This document shows, one piece after another, positions 23,698 through 31,455 of a DNA stretch of 64,000 bases. Position 1 is the first letter of the stretch; each line of letters opens with the position of its first letter. Location of the stretch: positions 2,163,001 through 2,227,000 of the forward strand of contig NZ_JAPEPJ010000001.1 of assembly GCF_026340255.1 (NCBI RefSeq), given 5' to 3'. A program made the position numbers and the translations under genes. The DNA comes from Streptomyces sp. NBC_01408 (GTDB lineage: Bacteria; Actinomycetota; Actinomycetes; Streptomycetales; Streptomycetaceae). Under the pieces are notes generated by a model that saw only the letters and a list, made by a program, of their open reading frames with translations, was not told the origin of the DNA and searched no databases.

Positions 23698-25145
23698 TGA
23701 GCTTCGCCGTATCCCTGCACGGCTCCCGAACCGACCGAACCGACCGAACCGACCGGCCTGCCCGGCCTGCCCGGCCCGCCCGGCCCGCCCGGACCGGCCT
23801 GCCGGGCCTGTTGCGCCGGCACTGGCCGCTGTTGCCGCTCGCCGCGACCGTGCTGTTCCTGCTGGCCCCGCTCCCGGCGGGCGACGCGACGACCTCCGGC
23901 AAGGTAGGCCCGGCCGACGCCGCCTCGCTGCTGCTCGTCCTCGTCTGCGCCGTGCAGGCGCTGCGCGGCCGGGTGCGGGAGCTGACCCCGCTGGGCGTGC
24001 TCGTGATCGGGATGCCTGCCGTGGGCCTGGCCGTCGCGACGGTCACCGCCGGGGACCCCTACGCGGCCCTGCCGGGCTTCGTGCGCTACCTCCAGGTGTT
24101 CGTGCTCGTTCCGGCGGCCGTGGTGCTGCTGGTGCGCGACGCCAAGGAGTTCCGGCTGGCCGCGGGCTGCTTCATGGTCCTGGCGCTGGTGCAGGGCGCG
24201 GTGGGCGTCGTGCAGTACGCGACCCGCACCGGGGCCTCGTACCAGGGCCAGGACATCCGGGCCGTGGGCACCTTCGGCCCCGGTGACGTCATGGGCATGG
24301 CCACCGTGGTGGCGTACGGGCTGGTCGTGGCGACCGCGGTCGCGCTGGCGCCGGGACTGCCGCGGCGGGTCCGGCGGATCTCCGGGGGCGTGGCGCTGGC
24401 GCTGGTGCTGCCGCTGGTGCTGTCGTTCAGCCGGGGCGTGTGGATCGCCACCGCCGGCGCGGCGGTGCTGGTGATGGTGCTGGCCGGGATCCGGCGGGCA
24501 CTGAAGGTGCTCCTCGCGCTCGCCGCGGCGGGTGTGGTCCTGGTGGGCGGGCTCGGGGTCGGCTCCGAGATGGTCGCCGAGCGGCTCACCTCCATCACCC
24601 AGGTCTCCAGCGCCCCCGACCAGTCGGTGACCGACCGCTACACGATGTGGGCCGCCGCCGGGTCGATGTGGCGCGAGAGGCCCGCCGCCGGAGTGGGCCT
24701 CAAGGGCTTCCCGGCCCACCGCGACGGGCACGCCTCGCTGAGCCTGTCCTCGGGCAGTGACACCGCGGGCGCGGGGCAGGCGTACCTTCGCCAGCCGCTG
24801 CTCTCCCCGCACAACATGTACCTGCTCATCCTGAGCGAGCAGGGGCTGATCGGGCTGACCGCGCTGGCGGGCGGCTGGGCGGCGCTGCTGGTCGCGGGCA
24901 TCCGCCGGGTCGCCACCGGCGGGGGCTCCGGGATCCGGGACTGCGGGCTGATCGCGACCGGGCTGCTCGTGTGGCAGCTGACCGACTTCCTCTACGCGGA
25001 CATCGGCGGCCCGTCCACCGTCCTCACCGGAGTGATCATCGGCCTGGCCGCGTGGTGGGCCCTCCCCTCCCGGGGGGACTCGGACACGGGTGACCCGGGC
25101 CCCGGTTCCGGCGGCCCGGCCCCTGAGGTCGTGGTCGCCCGGTGA
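23697..25145 (+). CDS. O-antigen ligase/polymerase (Wzy-like) membrane protein
   Basis: 482-aa membrane protein with about 11 helices and a large outside loop carrying the Wzy_C features (RPAAGVGLKGFPAHRDGH, SPHNMYLLILSEQGLIG). Such proteins polymerise or ligate lipid-linked oligosaccharide units outside the membrane. The start ATG at 23697 lies within the previous stop (TGATG). The first 35 residues are a low-complexity run (TDR and PAR repeats) encoded by 9-nt tandem repeats at about 23727-23800. It is coupled to the flippase gene by a GTGA overlap. Confidence 0.85.
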   Translation: MSFAVSLHGSRTDRTDRTDRPARPARPARPARTGLPGLLRRHWPLLPLAATVLFLLAPLPAGDATTSGKVGPADAASLLLVLVCAVQALRGRVRELTPLGVLVIGMPAVGLAVATVTAGDPYAALPGFVRYLQVFVLVPAAVVLLVRDAKEFRLAAGCFMVLALVQGAVGVVQYATRTGASYQGQDIRAVGTFGPGDVMGMATVVAYGLVVATAVALAPGLPRRVRRISGGVALALVLPLVLSFSRGVWIATAGAAVLVMVLAGIRRALKVLLALAAAGVVLVGGLGVGSEMVAERLTSITQVSSAPDQSVTDRYTMWAAAGSMWRERPAAGVGLKGFPAHRDGHASLSLSSGSDTAGAGQAYLRQPLLSPHNMYLLILSEQGLIGLTALAGGWAALLVAGIRRVATGGGSGIRDCGLIATGLLVWQLTDFLYADIGGPSTVLTGVIIGLAAWWALPSRGDSDTGDPGPGSGGPAPEVVVAR

Positions 25146-27451
25146 CGGACACCACGCCCTGGCGGCCCGCCTCCGGCCCTCCGGCCGGGGCGGGCCCCGC
25201 CCGTGTCCCGAGCCGGCCGGCCCCCGCGGGCCAGGCGGCCCCGGAGCCCGGCCGGGCTCCCGTCCTGCCCGGCTCCCCCGCCGGGCCGGGCCGGGGCCCC
25301 GTCCTGTCCGGCGGGGCGCCCGGGCAGGTTTCGGGCGCGCCCGGCCCCGCGCCCGGGGCGGCGGCGGACCCCGGGTTCGTGGCGGGGGCGTTGCCCGGGA
25401 CCGCCGGGCAACCCGGCGGGGTCCTGGGGCCGTACGGCGTGCGGGTGGCGGCCCGGCCGGCAGGCCGCGGCCCCGGCCGCCGGCCGTCCGGCCCCGCGGC
25501 CTCCGCCGATACCGGCGCTCCCGAACCCCGGTCCGCCGGCGGCGGCGTCCCGGATCCCGCCGCGCCCCCCGTGGCCCCCGACGGTGTCCTCGTACCCGGC
25601 GGCCAGGGCGCGACGGCGCCCGGCGGCGGCGCGGGCACCCCGGGTCCGTGCAGGGCCCCGGTGCTGCCCGGCGGCGCCCGCGGTCCGCGAGGCGTACGGG
25701 CCGCTGGGGGACCGCCGCGCCCGGCCGACGGCCGGGGCTCCGGCCGGTCCGCCGCCCGAGCCGCCACGCGACGGGGCGTACGGGGCGCGGCGCGCACCGA
25801 GGCCGGCTCCGCCGGGGCCTCCGCGCCCGCCGCCCCGGGCGGGAACGGGCCGGCCCCGCTCGGGCGGTTCCTGGCGAAGGCCGCCGCCGTCACCGCCGGA
25901 CTGACCGCCGCCGGGGCGGTGTTCGGGCTGGTGCGGGACCAGACCATCGCGCACCTCTTCGGAGCCGGGCACGACAGCGACGCCTTCCTGATCGCCTGGA
26001 CCGTGCCCGAGATGGCCTCGACGCTGCTGATCGAGGACGCCATGGCCCTGCTGATGGTGCCCGCCTTCAGCCACGCCCTGGCCCGGCGGGCGGCCAGCCG
26101 GGCCGGGCTCACCCGCAAGGAGGCCCGGGCGCAGGACCCCGTACGGCTGCTCGTGGGGGCGACCCTGCCGCGGCTCGCCGTGCTGCTGGCCGCGGTGGCC
26201 TCCGTACTGGTCCTCGCCGCGCCCCTGGTCGTGGCCGTGCTCGCGCCGGGCCTGCCCGACCCCGCACTGGCCGTGCAGTGCACCCGGCTGACCGCGCTCA
26301 CCGTGGTCTCCTTCGGCATCGCCGGATACTTCAGCGCCGCCCTCAGAGCCCACCGCTCCTTCGTGCCGCCCGCCGCGATCTACGTCTCGTACAACGTCGG
26401 GATCATCGGCACGATGGTGGCCCTGCACACCCTGTGGGGAGTACGGGCCGCGGCCGCGGGAGTGGCCGCCGGCGGCCTGCTGATGGTCCTCGTCCAACTT
26501 CCCGCGTTCATCCGGAACGTGGGCTTCGGCCCGACCCGGCCCAAGGGCGCCCCCCGCAGCCAGCGCGACCGCGACCGGCCCACCCTCATCGCCTTCGGGG
26601 TCATCGCGCCCGTCATCTTCTTCGCCGTCTTCCGGCAGTCGCAGGTGCTGGTCGAGCGGTTCCTCGCCGCCTCCCTGCCGTCCGGGGCGATCTCGCACCT
26701 CAACTACGCGCAGAAGGTCGCGCAGATGCCGATGGTGCTCTCCCTGATGATCTGCACCGTCACCTTCCCCGTGGTCGCCCAGGCCATGGCCGGCGGCGAG
26801 CGGGAGAAGGCCCGGCGCCGCGTCGAACAGGACCTCGCCCTCGCCTCCCTCGCCGTCCTGATGGGCACCGCGCTGGTCATCGGCTACGCGCCGCAGATCA
26901 TCCAGGTCCTCTTCGAACGCGGCGCCTTCACCCATCAGGACACCCTCGCCACCGCCTCCGTCATGCGGGTCTACGGACTCGGACTCCTCGGCCACTGCCT
27001 CGTCGGAGCACTGTCCCGGCCCTTCTTCTCGACCGCCCGGCCCACCTGGTTCCCGGCGCTCGCGATGGGCGCCGGACTGCTCGTCAACATCGTGGCCGGA
27101 GCCCTCGCCGTCGGCTGGTGGGGGACCTACGGCATCGCCGCCGCCAACGCCGCCGGGATCTCCACCACCGCCGTCCTGCTGCTCACCGGACTCGGCTCCC
27201 GGATCATCGCCATCCAGGTCCGCCGGGTCGCCGTCAGCATCAGCCGGCTCGCCGTTTCCGCGGCCGCCGCCTGCGCCACCGGCTGCATCGCGGGCCCGAT
27301 GATCCCCGACCCGAGGCTCAGCGCCGCCCTCGGCTGCCTCCTGGTCCCGGCCATGTTCGGGGCCACCGGCATGGCCATACGGGCCCTCGAAGTCACCGCC
27401 CTACCCGCCCAGATCTCCCAGCTCACCCAGAGGTTCCGCAATGTCCGCTGA
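25142..27451 (+). CDS. MurJ/MviN-type lipid-linked oligosaccharide flippase with long disordered N-terminus
   Basis: 769-aa protein. The C-terminal ~520 residues form a 14-helix MATE/MviN-type flippase (RFLAKAAAVTAGLTAAGAVFG, GHDSDAFLIAWTVPEM, HLNYAQKVAQMPMVLSLM, FERGAFTHQD) that would move the lipid-linked repeat unit outward. The first ~240 residues are Pro/Gly/Ala-rich without structure. The GTG at 25142 overlaps the previous stop, and no better start is obvious until near residue 230. If the true start is later, this tail would be spurious. However, third-position GC bias continues through it, so it is probably translated. Confidence 0.85.
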   Translation: MTDTTPWRPASGPPAGAGPARVPSRPAPAGQAAPEPGRAPVLPGSPAGPGRGPVLSGGAPGQVSGAPGPAPGAAADPGFVAGALPGTAGQPGGVLGPYGVRVAARPAGRGPGRRPSGPAASADTGAPEPRSAGGGVPDPAAPPVAPDGVLVPGGQGATAPGGGAGTPGPCRAPVLPGGARGPRGVRAAGGPPRPADGRGSGRSAARAATRRGVRGAARTEAGSAGASAPAAPGGNGPAPLGRFLAKAAAVTAGLTAAGAVFGLVRDQTIAHLFGAGHDSDAFLIAWTVPEMASTLLIEDAMALLMVPAFSHALARRAASRAGLTRKEARAQDPVRLLVGATLPRLAVLLAAVASVLVLAAPLVVAVLAPGLPDPALAVQCTRLTALTVVSFGIAGYFSAALRAHRSFVPPAAIYVSYNVGIIGTMVALHTLWGVRAAAAGVAAGGLLMVLVQLPAFIRNVGFGPTRPKGAPRSQRDRDRPTLIAFGVIAPVIFFAVFRQSQVLVERFLAASLPSGAISHLNYAQKVAQMPMVLSLMICTVTFPVVAQAMAGGEREKARRRVEQDLALASLAVLMGTALVIGYAPQIIQVLFERGAFTHQDTLATASVMRVYGLGLLGHCLVGALSRPFFSTARPTWFPALAMGAGLLVNIVAGALAVGWWGTYGIAAANAAGISTTAVLLLTGLGSRIIAIQVRRVAVSISRLAVSAAAACATGCIAGPMIPDPRLSAALGCLLVPAMFGATGMAIRALEVTALPAQISQLTQRFRNVR

Positions 27452-28217
27452 CACCGACACGGCGCCCGCCGCCGTGCTGGGCCCCGCCCGCCGGACCGCT
27501 TCGCCGTGGGTCCTGATGTACCACTCGGTCGCCGAGTTCACCGACCCTGCCGAAGACCCGTACGGGATCACGGTCACCCCCCGCGCCCTGGAGGCCCAGC
27601 TGCTGTGGCTGCGCTCCCGCGGCCTGCGCGGGGTGTCGGTCGGCGAACTGCTCCGGGCCCGCGCGGCCGGGCGCGGAGCCGGGCTGGTCGGCCTGACCTT
27701 CGACGACGGCTACACCGACTTCCTCACCCGGGCGCTGCCCCTGCTGCGCCGCCACGACTTCACCGCCACCCTCTTCGTCCTCCCCGGACGGCTCGGCGTC
27801 GACAACGTGTGGGACCCGCTCGGGCCGCGCAAGTCCCTGCTCACCGCCGAGGGCATCCGCGAAGTCGCCGAGGCCGGACAGGAGATCGGCTCGCACGGGC
27901 TGCTCCACCAGGACCTCACCGCGGCCCCCGACGACGTGCTCCTCCAGGAGCTGCGGGGCAGCCGGGACCTGCTCCGCGAGCTGACCGGGACCCTGCCCGA
28001 GGGGTTCTGCTACCCGTACGGGCACCTCGACGCCCGGGTCGTCGACGCCACCCGGGCCGCCGGGTACGGCTACGCCTGCGCCATCGACCCCGGGCCGCTC
28101 GCAGGCCCGCACGCCCTGCCGCGCACCCACGTCAGCCAGGCGGACGGCGCCGCCCGGCTGCGGATCAAGCAGCTGCGCCACCAGGCGCGGGAGCTGCGGC
28201 GGGCGGTGCTCCGGTGA
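27441..28217 (+). CDS. Polysaccharide deacetylase (NodB domain)
   Basis: 258-aa carbohydrate esterase family 4 enzyme that removes N- or O-acetyl groups from glycans. Motif 1 TFDDGYTDF (metal-binding Asp and base), motif 2 SHGLLHQDLT (metal-binding His pair) and motif 3 CYPYGHLD are all present. There is no signal peptide or membrane helix, so it would act inside the cell on the lipid-linked unit, or the start is unusual. It overlaps the flippase gene by 11 nt and is coupled to the next gene by GTGA at 28214-28217. Confidence 0.9.
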   Translation: MSADTDTAPAAVLGPARRTASPWVLMYHSVAEFTDPAEDPYGITVTPRALEAQLLWLRSRGLRGVSVGELLRARAAGRGAGLVGLTFDDGYTDFLTRALPLLRRHDFTATLFVLPGRLGVDNVWDPLGPRKSLLTAEGIREVAEAGQEIGSHGLLHQDLTAAPDDVLLQELRGSRDLLRELTGTLPEGFCYPYGHLDARVVDATRAAGYGYACAIDPGPLAGPHALPRTHVSQADGAARLRIKQLRHQARELRRAVLR

Positions 28218-29533
28218 GGGAGGTCAAGGCACTTCACATCATCACCGGGCTCGGCGTCGGCGGGGCCGAGCAGCAACTGCGGCTGCTGCTGCGGCACCTG
28301 CCGATGCGCAGCGACGTGCTCACCCTGACCAACCCCGGCCCGGTGGCCGAGGGGCTGCGGGCCGACGGGGTCCGGGTCGTACACCTGGGGATGCGCGGCA
28401 ACCGGGACCTGGGGGCGCTGCCGCGGCTGGTGAAGTTCATCCGCCGCGGCCAGTACGACCTCGTGCACACCCACCTGTACCGGGCCTGCGTCTACGGGCG
28501 CCTGGCCGCCCGGCTCGCGGGCGTCGGGGCGACCGTGGCCACCGAGCACTCCCTCGGCGAGGCCGAGATCGAGGGCCGGCCGCTGTCGGGCGGGGTCCGG
28601 GCGCTGTACCTGGCCAGTGAGCGCCTGGGGGCCGCGACCGTGGCCGTCTCGGACACCGTGGCCGCCCGGCTGGAGGGCTGGGGGGTGCCCGCCGCACGGG
28701 TGCACGTCGTACCCAACGGGATCGAGGCCGTCCGCTTCCGCTTCGACGAAGGGGTGCGGCGGGCCACGCGGGCCCGGACCGGGCTCCCGGAGCGGGCCTT
28801 CGTGGTCGGCGGGGTCGGCCGGCTGGTGCCCGGCAAGCGGTTCGACGTCCTGGTGCGGGCCGTCGCCGCACTTCCGGGCGCCCACCTGCTGCTGGCCGGG
28901 GACGGTCCCGAGCGTGCGGCCCTGCGCCTGCTGGCCGCGGAGCTCGGCGCGCAGAGCCGGATCCACCTGCTGGGGGAGCGCGACCCGCTGGGCGACAGCG
29001 CGGACGGCCGCACCCCCGGCATCCCGGCGCTGCTGGCCGCGATGGACGTCTTCGTCTCCCCCTCGCGCGAGGAGGCCTTCGGGCTCGCCGTGGTCGAGGC
29101 TCTGGCCGCCGGACTGCCCGTCCTGCACGTCACCTGCCCGGCCATCGACGACCTGCCCGCCGACCAGGCCCCCGGTGCCCGCCGCATCGGGCCGGGCACG
29201 GAGGAACTGGTCGCCGCCCTGCGCGGCCACATGGAGGCGGGTGCCCGGCGCCTTCCGGCTCCGCCGGTGGTCCGCCGCTACGACATCGCCGGCAGTGCCC
29301 GGCGGCTGCTGGACGTCTACGCGCTCGCCCTTGCGGCCGGGTCGGCTGCGCCGGGCTCGGCCGGTTCGCGGGCGGGTGCGGCGCCGTTGCCGGGGGCGCT
29401 GCCCCCGGACCCCCGCGCCTCAAACGCCGGCGGGGCTGGAAATGGCCCCGGCGGGGCTGGACGTGGCTCCGGCGGGGCTGAAATCGAAACCCACTCCCTC
29501 CCTTCAGGAAGCGAGCAGTGTCATGGCCGATAG
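28214..29533 (+). CDS. Glycosyltransferase family 4, second copy, C-terminus running into a dispersed repeat
   Basis: 439-aa GT-B enzyme: LHIITGLGVGGAEQQLRLLL (acceptor side), DLVHTHLYRACVYGRLAARL, VPNGIEAVRF, GGVGRLVPGKRFDVLVRAV, and the donor-site DVFVSPSREEAFGLAVVEAL. It is coupled to the deacetylase by a GTGA overlap. The last ~60 residues (from about APLPGALPPDPRASNAGG) are encoded by a dispersed Streptomyces palindromic repeat (29381-29440) and two degenerate copies of its tail. The stop therefore lies 11 nt inside the next gene, and the original protein probably ended near residue 380. Confidence 0.9.
   Translation: MREVKALHIITGLGVGGAEQQLRLLLRHLPMRSDVLTLTNPGPVAEGLRADGVRVVHLGMRGNRDLGALPRLVKFIRRGQYDLVHTHLYRACVYGRLAARLAGVGATVATEHSLGEAEIEGRPLSGGVRALYLASERLGAATVAVSDTVAARLEGWGVPAARVHVVPNGIEAVRFRFDEGVRRATRARTGLPERAFVVGGVGRLVPGKRFDVLVRAVAALPGAHLLLAGDGPERAALRLLAAELGAQSRIHLLGERDPLGDSADGRTPGIPALLAAMDVFVSPSREEAFGLAVVEALAAGLPVLHVTCPAIDDLPADQAPGARRIGPGTEELVAALRGHMEAGARRLPAPPVVRRYDIAGSARRLLDVYALALAAGSAAPGSAGSRAGAAPLPGALPPDPRASNAGGAGNGPGGAGRGSGGAEIETHSLPSGSEQCHGR
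29381..29440 (+). repeat. Dispersed palindromic repeat (core CTCAAACGCCGG) inside a gene end
   Basis: The 60-nt sequence starting GCGCCGTTGCCGGGGGCGCT and ending CAAACGCCGGCGGGGCTGGA is a member of a repeat that I know from streptomycete intergenic regions. A second copy is at 42035-42088. It contains an inverted segment (CCGGGGGCGCTGCCCCCGG). Here it is translated as the tail of the glycosyltransferase. Confidence 0.75.
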
Positions 29534-30281
29534 CACCGAACAGAAGAAGTCCGAGACGGCTGAGAAGCCCGAGAAGTCCGCGAAGCCCGAGAAGAAGTCC
29601 GACCACCGCTCCGGGAAGCCCCGGCGACGGCTGCCGAGGCCACCCGCGTGGTGGCCGCTGCCCGCGTGCGCCCTGCTGGGCCTTGCCGCGGGCGGGGCGT
29701 ACGGGGTGCTCAAGGCCCCCGAGTACGCCGCCACCAGCTACGTCGTCGCCGTCCCGGACGACACCACCGAGCCGGCCACCGCCCTCGGCTTCGCGCAGGC
29801 CTACGCCCGCATCGCGACCAGCAGTTCCACCCTCGCCTACGCCCAGCCCCGCGCAGGACTCGACGCCCGGCGGCTGCGCACCCAGGTGCGGGCCGAGACC
29901 TCCCCCGAGTCCCCGATGATCGCCATCACCGGCACCTCCAAGAGCCCGGCCGAGGCCGCCGACATCGCCAACGCGGTGGCCGACGCCCTGTCCCTGAGCA
30001 GCAATCAGGCCGCCAAGAACACCGGGGTCCAGCTGCTGCTGTTCAACCAGGCCGTCGCCCCGGCCGAGCCGGCCTCCCCGTCCGCCCCCGTCAGCGGCGC
30101 CGTCGGGCTGTGCGCCGGCGGGCTGCTGGGCGGGCTGTGGCTGCTGGCCCGGCCCGGCCGCGGGCGGCGCCAGGAAGACCAGCAGCCCGCCGGGCCCGTG
30201 GTCCAGCCGGTCGAGGAGTACGCCTCGCTCCCGGCCCAGGGCGAGCCGGCCTCGGTCAAGGAGAAGGAGTCCGTGCGATGA
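29523..30281 (+). CDS. Wzz/chain-length-determinant-like membrane protein
   Basis: 252-aa protein. A Lys/Glu-rich cytoplasmic tail (EKKSETAEKPEKSAKPEKK) is followed by a first helix (WWPLPACALLGLAAGGAYGVL), an extracytoplasmic domain with YAATSYVVAVP and SPMIAITGTSKSPAEAADIANAVADAL, and a second helix near residue 195 (GAVGLCAGGLLGGLWLLA). This two-helix, Wzz-like layout belongs to polysaccharide co-polymerases that set chain length; there is no tyrosine-kinase domain. The start overlaps the glycosyltransferase end by 11 nt. It is coupled to the next gene by ATGA at 30278. Confidence 0.82.
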   Translation: MADSTEQKKSETAEKPEKSAKPEKKSDHRSGKPRRRLPRPPAWWPLPACALLGLAAGGAYGVLKAPEYAATSYVVAVPDDTTEPATALGFAQAYARIATSSSTLAYAQPRAGLDARRLRTQVRAETSPESPMIAITGTSKSPAEAADIANAVADALSLSSNQAAKNTGVQLLLFNQAVAPAEPASPSAPVSGAVGLCAGGLLGGLWLLARPGRGRRQEDQQPAGPVVQPVEEYASLPAQGEPASVKEKESVR

Positions 30282-31420
30282 GTCCGGGCTCCCTCGGGGC
30301 CCTGTCGGTGACGCTGTGCCGCGACCCCCGGCAGTTCGCCGCGCTGGAAGAGCCGTGGAACCGGCTCGTCCGCGGCTGCCCCACCGCCACCCCGTTCCAG
30401 AGCCACGCCTGGCTGCACTCCTGGTGGCTGTCGTACGGCAAGGACGGCCGGCTGCGGATCGTCCTCGTGCGCCGCGGCGAGGAGCTGGTCGGCGCGGCCG
30501 CGCTGATGCTCGTACACCGGCCGCTGCCGCTGCTGGTGCCGCTCGGGGGCTCCATCACCGACCACTTCGACGTGCTCGTGGCCGCGGACCGCGCCGGCCA
30601 GGTCATCCCGGCGCTGGCCCGCGGGCTGCACCGGGCCGCCCGCGGCGCGGTCGTCGACCTGCGGGAGGTACGGCCGGGGGCGGCGGCCGAGGAGCTGTAC
30701 GCGCAGTGGCCCGGAGCCCGTGCCAGGCTCACCGACTCCACCTGCATGGAGCTGCCCGCGCTGCCCTTCGACGAGCTGGTCAGGCGGATGCCGGCCTCCG
30801 GGGGCCAGCGGGTCCGGGCCAAGCTCCGCAAGACCGACGCGGCCGGGATCGAGGAGCACGAGGTCACCGAGGCCGAGGTGCCGGGCGGCGTACGGACGCT
30901 GCTGCGGCTGCACGAGCGGCAGTGGCGGGGCCGCGGGGTGACCCCCGAGCACCTGCGGCCCCGCTTCGCCGAGCACCTGACCCGGGCCACCCGGCGGATG
31001 GTGCGGGCCGGGGAGGCCCGGCTGACCGAGTTCCGGCTGGACGGCGAGGCAGTGGCGGCCAACGTCACGCTGCTGTCGGCCGGGATGAGCGGCGGCTACC
31101 TCTACGGGGCCGACCCGGACCTGCGGACGCGCAAGGTGGACGTGGCGACGCTGCTGCTGCGATACGAGGTCGGGCGGGCGCTCGCCGACGGCCGGCCGGT
31201 GGTGAGCTTCCTGCGGGGCAGCGAACCGTACAAGAACCACTGGCGGCCCGAGACGGTCGTCAACCAGCGGCTCCTGCTGGCCACGCCCGCGCTCGCGCCC
31301 CTGCTGCGGCTGCACGAGTCGCAGGTGACGGGGCGCGAGCGGGCGGTGGACGCGCTGCGGGAGACGCTGCCGGCCGCCCGGGACTGGCGGGCGCGGCTCA
31401 ACGAACTGCGGGTCCGGTGA
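30278..31420 (+). CDS. GNAT/FemAB-like acyltransferase (CelD/BcsL type)
   Basis: 380-aa protein of the double-GNAT fold used by FemAB and CelD-like enzymes. It has FQSHAWLHSWWLSYGKDG, LRIVLVRRGEELVGAAALML, the central helix RMPASGGQRVRAKLRKTDAAG and the C-terminal acetyl-CoA-like part TEFRLDGEAVAANVTLLS, GYLYGADPDL and SFLRGSEPYKNHW. Proteins of this kind occur in cellulose and exopolysaccharide clusters and probably acylate the glycan or its precursor. It is the last gene of the coupled plus-strand operon. Confidence 0.87.
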   Translation: MSPGSLGALSVTLCRDPRQFAALEEPWNRLVRGCPTATPFQSHAWLHSWWLSYGKDGRLRIVLVRRGEELVGAAALMLVHRPLPLLVPLGGSITDHFDVLVAADRAGQVIPALARGLHRAARGAVVDLREVRPGAAAEELYAQWPGARARLTDSTCMELPALPFDELVRRMPASGGQRVRAKLRKTDAAGIEEHEVTEAEVPGGVRTLLRLHERQWRGRGVTPEHLRPRFAEHLTRATRRMVRAGEARLTEFRLDGEAVAANVTLLSAGMSGGYLYGADPDLRTRKVDVATLLLRYEVGRALADGRPVVSFLRGSEPYKNHWRPETVVNQRLLLATPALAPLLRLHESQVTGRERAVDALRETLPAARDWRARLNELRVR

Positions 31421-31455
31421 CCGTGCCCGTGCCCGTGCGCCCGCCGCGCCACCAC

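Noticed and set aside
28214..29533. Frameshift between glycosyltransferase and Wzz-like genes
   Set aside because: Both genes have complete domains; the overlap is explained by the dispersed repeat extending the first one.
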